Source: Colletes latitarsis
Lineage: Eukaryota; Arthropoda; Insecta; Hymenoptera; Colletidae
Reading direction: 5' to 3'
DNA: 64,000 nucleotides
Assembly (NCBI RefSeq): GCF_051014445.1
Contig: NW_027488369.1
Location: 17,750,001 to 17,814,000 of the forward strand
A program made the position numbers and the translations under genes. Position 1 is the stretch's first letter. The number at the start of each line of letters is the position of its first letter. The notes below the pieces were generated by a model. That model had not been told where the DNA came from and did not search any database. It saw nothing but the letters and a program-made list of their open reading frames with translations. Below, in pieces: positions 1 through 10,885 of this stretch.

Positions 1-103
1 CAGGATCTGTTCAAGGAGTATGTGAAGTGTGCGAAAGTATGAGTCTGATGAGGTCAAATCCTAGACCTATCCCAGACCTAACTTGCGTTATCCTCTAAAA
101 TAT

Positions 104-168
104 TGATCGAAACCAGGTTTAATCGACTGTTTCAGTGTGGTACCACATTACTATGTGATCCAAACCAG
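104..168 (+). repeat. Intra-monomer 13-bp repeat pair
   Basis: TGATCGAAACCAG at 104-116 and TGATCCAAACCAG at 156-168 share 12 of 13 bases and lie 52 bp apart. The pair is seen in most monomers, with one or the other copy changed in some subfamilies (TGATGGAAACC, TATCAAGACC, TGATGCAATCC). It may be a remnant of an older, shorter repeat unit. Confidence 0.8.
136..147. other. 12-bp perfect palindrome, one per monomer
   Basis: TGTGGTACCACA is its own reverse complement and contains a KpnI-type GGTACC site. The same palindrome recurs every 176 bp in many monomers (A, C and D types). It is broken in those reading GTGGTCCCAC, GTGGTGCCAC, GTGGTATCAC or TGTTGTACT. Dyad symmetries are known features of several centromeric satellites; a role here is inference only. 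Confidence 0.9.
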
Positions 169-270
169 AAAAAACCCAGGATACGTTCAACAAGAATGTG
201 AAAAATGCGAAAGTATGAGTCCGATCAGTGAAAATCTCAGGCCTTACCTAGACCTAACTTGCGTTGTCCT

Positions 271-446
271 CTAAAATATTGATCGAAACCTGGTTTAATC
301 GACTGTTTCAGTGTGGTACCACTTTACTACGTGATCCAATCCAGAAATAGCCCAGGATCTGTTCAAGGAGTATGTGAAGTGTGCGAAAGTATGAGTCTGA
401 TGAGGTCAAATCCTAGACCTATCCCAGACCTAACTTGCGTTATCCT
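271..446 (+). repeat. Monomer subfamily D (GTTCAAGGAG type)
   Basis: Exemplar monomer starting at CTAAAATATT, exactly 176 bp. In order it holds the AT-rich box, a TGATCGAAACC motif, the palindrome region GTGTGGTACCAC, TGATCCAATCCAG, then the subfamily mark GTTCAAGGAG followed by GTGAAGTGTGCG, and an 11-bp direct duplication just before TTGCGTTATCCT. GC is 74 of 176 by hand count. The D mark also begins at 9, 889, 6520, 17961, 18489, 25350 and other positions, usually as the first member of a three-monomer unit. Confidence 0.9.
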
Positions 447-888
447 CTAAAATATTGATCGAAACCAGGTTTAATCGACTGTTTCAGTGTGGTACCACAT
501 TACTATGTGATCCAAACCAGAAAAAACCCAGGATCAGTTTAACAAGTATGAGAAGAATGCGAAAGTATGAGTCTGATGAGTGAGAATCCCAGACCTATCC
601 CAGACCTAACATTCGTTATCCTCTAAAATATTGATCGAAACCAGGTTTAATCGACTGTTTCAGTGTGGTACCACATTACTACGTGATCCAAACCAGAAAA
701 AACCCAGGATCAGTTCAACAAGTATGTGAAGAATGCGAAAGTATGAGTCTGATGAGTGTAATTCCCAGGGCTGACATAGACCTAACATGCGTTATCCTCT
801 AAAATATTGATCGAAACCAGGTATAATCGACTGTTTCAGTGTGGTATCACACTACTACGTGACCCAAACCAGAAAAAACCCAGGATCT
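361..888 (+). repeat. Three-monomer unit, tandem copy 1
   Basis: 528 bp, exactly 3 x 176. It is made of a D monomer, a monomer with GTATGAGAAGAATGCG, and a monomer ending in GTAATTCCCAGGGCTGAC. The same trio follows directly at 889-1416. The pair recurs with an offset of exactly 17600 bp (100 monomers) at 17961-18882. Elsewhere the trio is single, for example from 6520. It carries a private GACATAGACC where its sister has GACCTAGACC. Confidence 0.88.
575..611 (+). repeat. Intra-monomer 11-bp direct duplication
   Basis: Near the monomer end, CCCAGACCTAT is followed directly by CCCAGACCTAA (10 of 11 identical). Most monomers carry an equivalent pair: CCCAGGCCTAA with CCTAGACCTAA in A types, and CCTAGACCTAA with CCCAGACCTAA in C and E types. 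The listed span is one example with a few flanking bases. Confidence 0.85.
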
Positions 889-1416
889 GTTCAAGGAGTA
901 TGTGAAGTGTGCGAAAGTATGAGTCTGATGAGGTCAAATCCTAGACCTATCCCAGACCTAACTTGCGTTATCGTCTAAAATATTGATCGAAACCAGGTTT
1001 AATCGACTGTTTCAGTGTGGTACCACATTACTATGTGATCCAAACCAGAAAAAACCCAGGATCAGTTCAACAAGTATGAGAAGAATGCGAAAGTATGAGT
1101 CTGATGAGTGAGAATCCCAGACCTATCCCAGACCTAACATTCGTTATCCTCTAAAATATTGATCGAAACCAGGTTTAATCGACTGTTTCAGTGTGGTACC
1201 ACATTACTACGTGATCCAAACCAGAAAAAACCCAGGATCAGTTCAACAAGTATGTGAAGAATGCGAAAGTATTAGTCTGATGATTGTAATTCCCAGGGCT
1301 GACCTAGACCTAACATGCGTTATCCTCTAAAATATTGATCGAAACCAGGTTTAATCGACTGTTTCAGTGTGGTATCACACTACTACGTGACCCAAACCAG
1401 AAAAAACCCAGGATCT
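889..1416 (+). repeat. Three-monomer unit, tandem copy 2
   Basis: Second copy of the trio that begins at 361, shifted by 528 bp. Its third monomer has private changes (GTATTAGTCTGATGATTG) and the tract then runs into CTGTACAACAGG, where the first copy returns to GTTCAAGGAG. The first monomer reads TATCGTCTAAAA at its end; the same change occurs at 18570 in the distant copy, which supports common descent. Confidence 0.86.
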
Positions 1417-2206
1417 GTACAACAGGTATGTGAAAAACTCGAAAGTATGAGCCTGATGAGGGCAAATCCCAGACCTATCCCAGACCTAACTTGCGTTATC
1501 CTCTAAAATATTGATCGAAACCAGGTTTGATTGACCGTTTCAGTGTGGTACCACATTACTACGTGATCCAAACCAGAAAAAACCCAGGATACGTTCAACA
1601 AGAATGTGAAAAATGCGAAAGTATGAGTCCGATCAGTGAAAATCTCAGGCCTTACCTAGACCTAACTTGCGTTGTCCTCTAAAATATTGATGGAAACCTG
1701 GTTTCATTGACTGTTTCAGTGTGGTACCACATTACTACGTGATCCAAACCAGAAAAAACCCAGGATCCGTTCAACAAGTATGTGAAGAATGCGAAAGTAT
1801 GAGTCTGATGAGTGAAAATCCCAGGCCTAACCTAGACCTAACATGCGTTGTCCTCTAAAATATTGTTGGAAACCAGGTTTCATTGACTGTTTCAGCGTGG
1901 TACCACATTACTACGTGATACAATCCAGAAACAGCCCAGGATCTAGCCATGAAGTATGAGAAATATGCGAAAGAATGAGCCTGATGAGAGCAAATCCCAG
2001 ACCTAACCTAGACCTAACATGAATTATTCTCTAAAATATTGTTCGAAACCAGGTTTAATTGACTGTTTCAGTGTGGTCCCACATTACTACGTGATCCAAA
2101 CCAGAAAAAACCCAGGATCCGTTCAACAAGAATGTGAAGAATGCGAAAGTATGAGTCTGATGAGTGAAAATCCCAGACCTAACCTAGACCTTACATGCGT
2201 TATCCT

Positions 2207-2382
2207 CTAAAATATTGAGCGAAACCAGGTTTAATGGACTGTTTCAGTGTGGTACCACATTACTTCGTGATCCAAACCAGAAAAAACCCAGGATCTGTTT
2301 AACAAGTATGTGAAAAACGCTAAACTGCGAGCCTGATGAGGGCAAATCGTAGACCTAACCCAGACCTAAGATGCGTTAACCT
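2207..2382 (+). repeat. Monomer subfamily E (AACGCTAAACTG type)
   Basis: Exemplar 176-bp monomer with TATTGAGCGAAACC, TTTAATGGACTG, TTCGTGATCC, and AAAAACGCTAAACTG in the middle, ending ATGCGTTAACCT instead of ATGCGTTATCCT. Sisters that read CACACTACTTCG (as at 3141) extend the palindrome to 16 bp. E monomers are usually followed by one starting with TATTTATCCAGACC or TATATATCCAGACC. Confidence 0.87.
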
Positions 2383-3126
2383 CTAAAATATATATCCAGA
2401 CCAGGTTTCATTGAATGTTTCAGTGTGGTACCACTTTACTACGTGATGCAATCCAGAAAAAGCCCAGGATCTAGCCATGAAGTATGAGAAATATGGGAAA
2501 GTATGAGCCTGATGAGGGCAAATCCTAGACCTAACCCAGACCTAACATGCGTTAGCCTCTAAAATATTTTTCAAGACCTGGTTTAATTGAAAGTTTCAGT
2601 GTGGTACCACATTACTACGTGATACAATCCAGAAAAAGCCCAGGATCTAGCCATCAAGTTTGAGAAATATGCGAAAGAATGTGCCTGATGAGAGCAAATC
2701 CCAGACCTACCCTAGACCTAACATGAATTATTCTCTAAAATATTGATCGAAACCAGGTTTAATTGACTGTTTCAGTGTGGTCCCACATTACTACGTGATC
2801 CAAACCAGAAAAAATCCAGGATCCGTTCAACAAGTATGTGAAGAATGCGAAAGTATGAGTCTGATGAGTGAAAATCCCAGGCCTAACCTAGACCTAACAT
2901 GCGTTGTCCTCAAAAATACTGATCGAAACCTGGTTTAATCGACTGTTTCAGTGTGGTACCACATTACTATGTGATCCCAACCAGAAAATAACCCAGGATC
3001 TAGCCATCAAGTATGAGAAATATGCGAAAGAATGAACCTGATGAGAGCAAATCCCAGACCTAACCTAGACCTTACATGCGTTATCCTCTAAAATATTGAG
3101 CGAAACCAGGTTTAATGGACTGTTTC

Positions 3127-3142
3127 AGTGTGGTACCACACT
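3127..3142. other. 16-bp perfect palindrome, TTCGTGATCC subfamily
   Basis: AGTGTGGTACCACACT is fully self-complementary. It arises where the monomer reads CACACTACTTCG. The same 16-mer occurs at 8228-8243 and near 10165, 17746, 19318, 20390, 27412, 34802, 36740, 43780 and 45716. Confidence 0.9.
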
Positions 3143-4015
3143 ACTTCGTGATCCAAACCAGGAAAAACCCAGGATCTGTTCAACAAGAATGTGAAAAACG
3201 CTAAACTGTGAGCCTGATGGGGGCAAATCTTAGACCTAACCCAGACCTAAGATGCGTTAACCTCTAAAATATTTATCCAGACCAGGTTTCATTGAATGTT
3301 TCAGTGTGGTACCACTTTACTACGTGATCCAATGCAGAAATAGCACAGGATCTAGCCATGAAGTATGAGAAATATGCGAAAGTAAGAGCCTGATGCGGGC
3401 AAATCCTTGACCTATCCCAGACCTAACTTGCGTTATCCTCAAAAATGTTGATGGAAACCAGGTTTCATTGACTGTTTCAGTGTGGTACCACAATACTACG
3501 TGATGCAATCCAGAAACAGCCCAGGATCTAGCCATCAAGTTTGAGAAATATGCGAAAGAATGTGCCTGATGCGGGCAAATCCTAGACCTATCCCAGACCT
3601 AACTTGCGTTATCCTCTAAAATATTGATAGAAACCAGGTTTAATTGACTGTTACAGCGTAGTACCACATTACTACGTGATACAATCCAGAAACAGCCCAG
3701 GATCTAGCCATGAAGTATGAGAAATATGCGAAAGAATGAGTCTGATGAGGTCAAATCCCAGACCTATCCCAGACCTAACTTGCGTTATCCTCAAAAATAT
3801 TGATTGAAACCAGGTTTAATCGACTGTTTCAGTGTGCTGCCACATTACTACGTGATCCAAACCAGAAAAAACCCAGGATCCGTTCAACAAGTATGTGAAG
3901 AATGCGAAAGTATGAGTCTAATGAGTGAAAATCCTAGGCCTAACCTAGACCTAACATGCGTTATCCTCTAAAACATTGATCGAAACCAGGTTTAATCGAC
4001 TGTTTCAGTGTGGTA

Positions 4016-4119
4016 CCACATTACTACGTGATCCAAACCAGAAAAATCCCAGGATCTGTTCAACAAGTATGTGAAAAACGCTAAACTGTGAGCCTGATGA
4101 GGGCAAATCGTAGACCTAA
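4016..4119 (+). other. Conversion-like patch inside block P copy 1
   Basis: Within otherwise matching block P, bases 4016-4119 differ at many positions from both distant copies (near 21440 and 22320). They match instead the adjacent monomer 176 bp downstream (4192-4295), including AAAAATCCCAGG, AAAAACGCTAAACTG and AATCGTAGACC. Flanks and repeat register are unchanged. The simplest reading is a short non-reciprocal copying from the neighbour. Confidence 0.75.
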
Positions 4120-5373
4120 CCCAGACCTAACTTGCGTTATCCTCTAAAATATTGATCGAAACCAGGTTTGATTGACCGTTTCAGTGTGGTACCACATTAC
4201 TACGTGATCCAAACCAGAAAAATCCCAGGATCTGTTCAACAAGTATGTGAAAAACGCTAAACTGTGAGCCTGATGAGGGCAAATCGTAGACCTAACCCAG
4301 ACCTAAGATGCGTTAACCTCTAAAATATTTATCAAGACCTGGTTTAATTGAAAGTTTCAGTGTGGTACCACATTACTACGTGATACAATCCAGAAAAAGT
4401 CCAGGATCTAGCCATCAAGTTTGAGAAATATGCGAAAGAATGTGCCTGATGCGGGCAAATCCTAGACCTATCCCAGACCTAACTTGCGTTATCCTCTAAA
4501 ATATTGATAGAAACCAGGTTTAATTGACTGTTACAGCGTAGTACCACATTACTACGTGATACAATCCAGAAACAGCCCAGGATCTAGCCATGAAGTATGA
4601 GAAATATGCGAAAGAATGAACCTGATGAGAGCAAATCCCAGACCTAACCTAGACCTTACATGCGTTATCCTCTAAAATATTGATCGAAACCAGGTTTAAT
4701 CGACTGTTTCAGTGTGGTCCCACATTACTACGTGATCCAAACCAGAAAAAAATCCAGGATCCGTTCAACAAGTATGTGAAGAATGCGAAAGTATGAGTCT
4801 GATGAGTGAGAATCCTAGACCTATCCCAGACCTAACATTCGTTATCCTCTAAAATATTGAGCGAAACCAGGTTTAATCGACTGTTTCAGTGTGGTCCCAC
4901 ATTACTACGTGATCCAAACCAGAAACAACCCAGGATCTGTTCAACATGTATGAGACATATGCGAAAGAATGAGCCTGATGAGTGAAACTCCCAGACCTAA
5001 CATAGACCTAACATGAATTATTCTCTAAAATATTGATCGAAACGAGGTTTAATTGACTGTTTCAGTGTGGTCCCACATTACTACGTGATCCAAACCAGAA
5101 AAAACCCAGGATCCCTTCAACAAGTATGTGAAGAATGCGAAAGTATGTGTCCGATGAGTGAAAATCCCAGGCCTAACCTAGACCTAACATGCGTTATCCT
5201 CAAAAATATTGATCGAAACCTGGATCGACTGTTTCAGTGTGGTACCACATTACTATGTGATCCAAACCAGAAAATAACCCAGGATCTGTTCAACAAGTAT
5301 GTGAAAAACGCGAAAGTGTGAGTCTGATGAGGTCAAATCCCAGACCTATCCCAGACTTAACTTGTGTTATCCT

Positions 5374-5549
5374 CTAAAATATTGATCGAAACCAGGTTTA
5401 ATTGACTGTATCAGTGTTGTACTTCATTATTACGTGATGCAATCCAGAAAAAGCCCAGGATCTAGCCATCAAGTATGAGAAATATGCGAAAGAATGAACC
5501 TGATGAGAGCAAATCCCAGACCTAACCTAGACCTAACATGAATTATTCT
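5374..5549 (+). repeat. Monomer subfamily B (TAGCCATCAAG type)
   Basis: Exemplar of the second major form, 176 bp. It differs from A mainly in the second half: GTGATGCAATCCAG, AAAAAGCCCAGG, then TAGCCATCAAG with GAGAAATATGCG, GAGAGCAAATCC, and an end of ATGAATTATTCT instead of ATGCGTTATCCT. The palindrome region is altered (TGTTGTACTTCA), so the perfect dyad is lost. B monomers often sit singly between A, C or D monomers. Confidence 0.9.
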
Positions 5550-6343
5550 CTAAAATATTGATCGAAACCAGGTTTAATTGACTGTTTCAGTGTTGTACTT
5601 CACTTTTACGTGATGCAATCCAGAAAAAGCCCAGGATCTAGCCATCAAGTATGAGAAATATGCGAAAGAATGAGCCTGATGGGAGCAAATCACTGACCTA
5701 ACCAAGACCTAACATGAATTATTCTCTAAAATATTGATCAAAACCAGGTTTATTTGACTGTTTCAGTGTGGTCCCACATTACTACGTGATCCAAACCAGA
5801 AAAAACCGAGGATCTGTTCAACAAGTATGTGAAAAACGCGAAAGTATGAGTCTGATGAGGTCAAATCCCAGACCTATCCCAGACTTAACTTGCGTTATCC
5901 TCTAAAATATTGATCGAAACCAGGTTTAATTGACTGTTGCAGCGAGGTACCACATTACTACGTGATCCAATACAGAAACAGCCCAGGATCTAGCCATGAA
6001 GTATGAGAAATATGCGAAAGTATGAGCCTGATGAGGGCAAATCCTAGACCTAACCCAGACCTAACATGCGTTATTCTCTAAAATATTTATCAAGACCAGG
6101 TTTAATTGAATGTTTCAGTGTGGTACCACATTACTACGTGATCCAAACCAGAAAAAACCCAGGATCCGTTCAACAAGTATGTGAAGAATGCGAAAGTATG
6201 AGTCTGATGAGTGAAAATCCCAGGCCTAACCTAGACCTAACATGCGTTATCCTCTAAAATATTGATCGAATCCTGGTTTAATCGACTGTTTCAGTGTGGT
6301 GCCACATTACTACGTGATCCAAACCAGAAAAAACCCAGGATCC

Positions 6344-7514
6344 GTTCAACAAGTATGTGAAGAATGCGAAAGTATGAGTCTGATAAGTGAAAATCCCAGA
6401 CCTAACCTAGACTTAACATGCGTTATCCTCTAAAATATTGATCGAAACCTGGTTTAATCGACTGTTTCAGTGTGGTACCACTTTACTACGTGATCCAATC
6501 CAGAAATAGCCCAGGATCTGTTCAAGGAGTATGTGAAGTGTGCGAAAGTATGAGTCTGATGAGGTCAAATCCTAGACCTATCCCAGACCTAACTTGCGTT
6601 ATCCTCTAAAATATTGATCGAAACCAGGTTTAATCGACTGTTTCAGTGTGGTACCACATTACTATGTGATCCAAACCAGAAAAAACCCAGGATCAGATAA
6701 ACAAGTATGAGAAGAATGCGAAAGTATGAGTCTGATGAGTGAGAATCCGAGACCTATCCCAGACCTAACATTCGTTATCCTCTAAAATATTGATCGAAAC
6801 CAGGTTTAATCGACTGTTTCAGTGTGGTACCACATTACTACGTGATCCAAACCAGAAAAACCCAGGATCAGTTCAACAAGTATGTGAAGAATGCGAAAGT
6901 ATGAGTCTGATGAGTGTAATTCCCAGGGCTGACCTAGACCTAACATGCGTTATCCTCTAAAATATTGATCGAAACCAGGTTTAATCGACTGTTTCAGTGT
7001 GGTATCACACTACTACGTGACCCAAACCAGAAAAAACCCAGGATCTGTACAACAGGAATGTGAAAAACGCGAAAGTATGAGCCTGATGAGGGCAAATCCC
7101 AGACCAATCCCAGGCCTAACTTGCGTTATCCTCTAAAATACTGATCGAAACCAGGTTTGAATGACCGTTTCAGTGTGGGACCACATTACTACGTGATCCA
7201 AACCAGAAAAAACCCAGGATCCGTTCAACAAGAATGTGTAAAATGCGAAAGTAAGAGTCCGATCAGTGAAAATCTCAGGCCTTACCTAGACCTAACTTGC
7301 GTTGTCCTCTAAAATATTGATGGAAACCAGGTATCATTGACTGTTTCAGTGTGGTACCACATTACTACGTGATCCAAACGAGAAAAAACCCAGGATCCGT
7401 TCAACAAGTATGTGAAAAACGCTAAACTGTGAGCCTGATGAGGGCAAATCTTAGACCTAACCCAGACCTAAGATGCGTTATCCTCTAAAATATTTATCCA
7501 GACCAGGTTTCATT
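6344..7514 (+). repeat. Higher-order block Q, copy 1
   Basis: About 1.17 kb that recurs at 25177-26347 (offset 18833 bp, 107 x 176 +1) and 31158-32328. All three copies share GATAAGTGAAAATCC, a shortened A5 tract near 6855 and TTTGAATGACCG near 7160. A shared rare indel in all three copies is good evidence of common origin. The copies part after CCAGACCAGG, where this one continues CATTGACTG and the others CATTGAATG. Confidence 0.85.
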
Positions 7515-8000
7515 GACTGTTTCAGTGTGGTACCACATTACTACGTGATCCAAACCAGAAAAAACCCAGGATCCGTTCAACAAGTATGTGAAGAATGCGA
7601 AAGTATGAGTCTGATGCGTGAAAATCCCAGGCCTAACCTAGACCTAACATGCATTGTCCTCTAAAATATTGATGGTAACCAGGTTTCATTGACTGTTTCA
7701 GTGTGGTACCACAATACTACGTGATCCAAACCAGAAAAAACCCAGGATCAGTTCAACAAGTATGTGAAGAATGCGAAAGTATGAGTCTGATGAGTGAAAA
7801 TCCCAGGCCTAACCTAGACCTAACATGCGTTGTCCTCTAAAATATTGATGGAAACCAGGTTTCATTGACTGTTTCAGTGTGGTACCACATTACTACGTGA
7901 TCCAAACCAGAAAAAACCCAGGATCCGTTCAACAAGTATGTGAAGAATGCGAAAGTATGAGTCTGATGAGTGAAAATCCCAGGCCTAACCTAGACCTAAC

Positions 8001-10885
8001 ATGCGTTATCCTCTAAAATATTGAGCGAAACCAGGTTTAATCGACTGTTTCAGTGTGGTACCACATTACTATGTGATGCAATCCAGAAAAAGCCCAGGAT
8101 CTAGCCATCTAGTATGAGAAATATGCGAAAGAATGAGCCTGATGAGAGCAAATCGCAGACCTAACCTAGACCTAACATGCGTTATCCTCTAAAATATTGA
8201 GCGAAACCAGGTTTAATAGACTGTTTCAGTGTGGTACCACACTACTTCGTGATCCAAACCAGAAAAAACCCAGGATCTGTTCAACACGTATGTGAAAAAC
8301 GCTAAACTGTGGGCCTGATGAGGGCAAATCTTAGACCTAACCCAGACCTAAGATGCGTTATCCTCTAAAATATTTATCCAGACCAGGTTTCATTGAATGT
8401 TTCAGTGTGGTCCCACATTACAACGTGATCCAAACCAGAAAAAACCCAGGATCTGTTCAAGGAGTATGTGAAGTGTGCGAAAGTATGAGTCTGATGAGGT
8501 CAAATCCTAGACCTATCCCAGACCTAACATGCGTTATCCTCTAAAATATTGATCGAAACCAGGTTTAATCGACTGTTTCAGTGTGGTACCACATTATTAT
8601 GTGATCCAAACCAGAAAAAACCCAGGATCAGTTCAACAAGTATGAGAAGAATGCGAAAGTATGAGTCTGATGAGTGAGAATCCCAGACCTATCCCAGACC
8701 TAACATTCGTTATCCTCTAAAATATTGATCGAAACCAGGTTTAATCGACTGTTTCAGTGTGGTACCACATTACTACGTGATCCAAACCAGAAAAAACCCA
8801 GGATCAGTTCAACAAGTATGTGAAGAATGCGAAAGTATGAGTCTGTTGAGTGTAATTCCCAGGGCTGACCTAGACCTAACATGCGTTATCCTCTAAAATA
8901 TTGATCGAAACCAGGTTTAATCGACTGTTTCAGTGTGGTATCACACTACTACGTGACCCAAACCAGAAAAAACCCACGATCTGTACAACAAGTATGCGAA
9001 AAACGCGAAAGTATGAGCCTGATGAGGGCAAATCCCAGACCTATCCCAGACCTAACTTGCCTTATCCTCTAAAATATTGATCGATACCAGGTTTGATTGA
9101 CCGTTTCAGTGTGGTACCACATTACTACGTGATCCAAACCAGAAAAAACCCAGGATCCGTTCAACAAGTATGTGAAGAATGCGAAAGTATGAGTCTGATG
9201 AGTGAAAATCCCAAGCCTAACCTAGACCTAACATGCGTTGTCCTCTAAAATATTGATGGAAACCAGGTTTCATTGACTGTTTCAGTGTGGTACCACATTA
9301 CTACGTGATCCAAACCAGAAAAAACCCAGGATCCGTTCAACAAGTATGTGAAGAATGCGAAAGTATGAGTCTGATGAGTGAAAATCCCAGGCCTAACTTA
9401 GACCTAACATGCGTTGTCCTCTAAAATATTGATGGAAACCAGGTTTCATTGACTGTTTCAGTGTGGTACCACAATACTACGTGATCCAAACCAGAAAAAA
9501 CCCAGGATCAGTTCAACAAGTATGTGAAGAATGCGAAAGTATGAGTCTGATGAGTGTAATTCCCATGGCTAACCTAGACCTAACATGCGTTGTCCTCTAA
9601 AATATTGATGGAAACCAGGTTTGATTGACTGTTTCAGTGTGGTACTACATTACTACGTGATGCAATCCAGATACAGCCCAGGATCTAGCCATGAAGTATG
9701 AGAAATATGCGAAAGAATGAGCCTGATGAGAGCAAATCCCAGACCTAACCTAGACCTAACATGAATTATTCTCTAAAATATTGATCGAAACCAGGTTTAA
9801 TTGACTGTTTCAGTGTGGTCCCACATTACTACGTGATCCAAACCAGAAAAAATCCATGATCCGTTCAACAAGTATGTGAAGAATGCGAAAGTATGAGTCT
9901 GATGAGTGAAAATCCCAGGCCTAACCTAGACCTAACATGCGTTGTCCTCAAAAATACTGATCGAAACCTGGTTTAATCGACTGTTTCAGTGTGGTACCAC
10001 ATTACTATGTGATCCCAACCAGAAAATAACCCAGGATCTAGCCATCAAGTATGAGAAATATGCGAAAGAATGAACCTGATGAGAGCAAATCCCAGACCTA
10101 ACCTAGACCTTACATGCGTTATCCTCTAAAATATTGAGCGAAACCAGGTTTAATGGACTGTTTCAGTGTGGTACCACACTACTTCGTGATCCAAACCAGA
10201 AAAAACCCAGGATCTGTTCAACAAGAATGTGAAAAACGCTAAACTGTGAGCCTGATGGGGGCAAATCTTAGACCTAACCCAGACCTAAGATGCGTTAACC
10301 TCTATAATATTTATCCAGACCAGGTTTCATTGAATGTTTCAGTGTGGTACCACTTTACTACGTGATCCAATCCAGAAATAGCACAGGATCTAGCCATGAA
10401 GTATGAGAATAATGCGAAAGTAATAGCCTGATGCGGGCAAATCCTTGACCTATCCCAGACCTAACTTGCGTTATCCTCTAAAATATTGATCGAAACCAGG
10501 TTTAATTGACTGTTTCAGTGTGGTACCACATTACTACGTGATACAATCCAGAAACAGCCCAGGATCTAGCCTTGAAGTATGAGAAATATGCGAAAGAATG
10601 AGCCTGATGAGGGCAAATCCTAAACCTAACCCAGACCTAACATGCGTTATCCTCTAAAATATTTATCAAGACCAGGTTTGATTGACCGTTTCAGTGTGGT
10701 ACCACATTACTACGTGATCCAAACCAGAAAAAACCCAGGACCCGTTCAACAAGAATGTGAAAAATGCGAAAGTATGAGTCTGATGAGTGAAAATCCCAGG
10801 CCTAACCTAGACCTAACATGCGTTATCCTCTAAAATATTGATCGAAACCTGGTTTAATCGACTGTTTCAGTGTGGTACCACATTA
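8001..10885 (+). repeat. Higher-order block R, copy 1
   Basis: About 2.9 kb that matches 43553-46437 at a constant offset of 35552 bp, exactly 202 x 176. I could see at least ten single-base differences across it, for example 8310 (GTGGGCC against GTGAGCC), 8973 (CACGATC against CAGGATC) and 9622 (TTGATTGAC against TTCATTGAC). A partial relative lies at 27.36-28.9 kb, where five monomers in total have been lost. Confidence 0.88.
9245..9420 (+). repeat. Monomer subfamily A (GTTCAACAAG type)
   Basis: Exemplar of the commonest form, 176 bp between consecutive CTAAAATATT landmarks. It carries TATTGATGGAAACC, an intact 12-bp palindrome TGTGGTACCACA, the A6 tract, a BamHI-type GGATCC, GTTCAACAAG with GTGAAGAATGCG, and CCCAGGCCTAA followed by CCTAGACCTAA. 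Close relatives are scattered through the window, for example around 7850, 26860, 32840, 34070 and 44810. Confidence 0.9.

Larger units (their letters stand above)
3541..6341 (+). repeat. Higher-order block P, copy 1
   Basis: About 2.8 kb (16 monomers) that matches 21846-24646 with a constant offset of 18305 bp (104 x 176, +1). Shared rare states include TCAAAAATATTGATTGAAACC near 3791, CTAAAACATTG near 3968, GTTACAGCGTAG at about 3650 and 4530, and the shortened CTGGATCGACTG at 5218. A patch at 4016-4119 breaks the match and is listed separately. Single-base differences include 3836 (C for G) and 4998 (C for A). Confidence 0.88.

Noticed and set aside
9..20. Dispersed transposon or retroelement insertion
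   Set aside because: I looked for breaks in the 176-bp phase along the window. None exceeds a few bases, which leaves no room for an inserted element.
169..174. A6 tract as a promoter or origin element
   Set aside because: It is present in most monomers as part of the repeat; nothing distinguishes any one copy as a regulatory site.
2019..2210. 63-codon ORF and about 20 near-identical ORFs elsewhere (for example 10642-10833, 28944-29135, 46546-46737) as a small protein family
   Set aside because: Each ORF simply spans one monomer plus 16 bases and ends at the CTCTAA landmark. The reading is explained by the repeat length and the loss of one TGA. No ribosome-binding site, promoter, signal peptide or codon-level conservation is seen.
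3320..3538. 72-codon minus-strand ORF
   Set aside because: Antisense reading of the satellite. It occurs once, and its equivalents in sister monomers are closed.
5067..5321. 84-codon ORF, repeated at 23372-23626
   Set aside because: It lies in a duplicated block where a small deletion (CTGGATCGACTG) lets the frame run into the next monomer. It is the satellite read in two frames in turn, not a gene.
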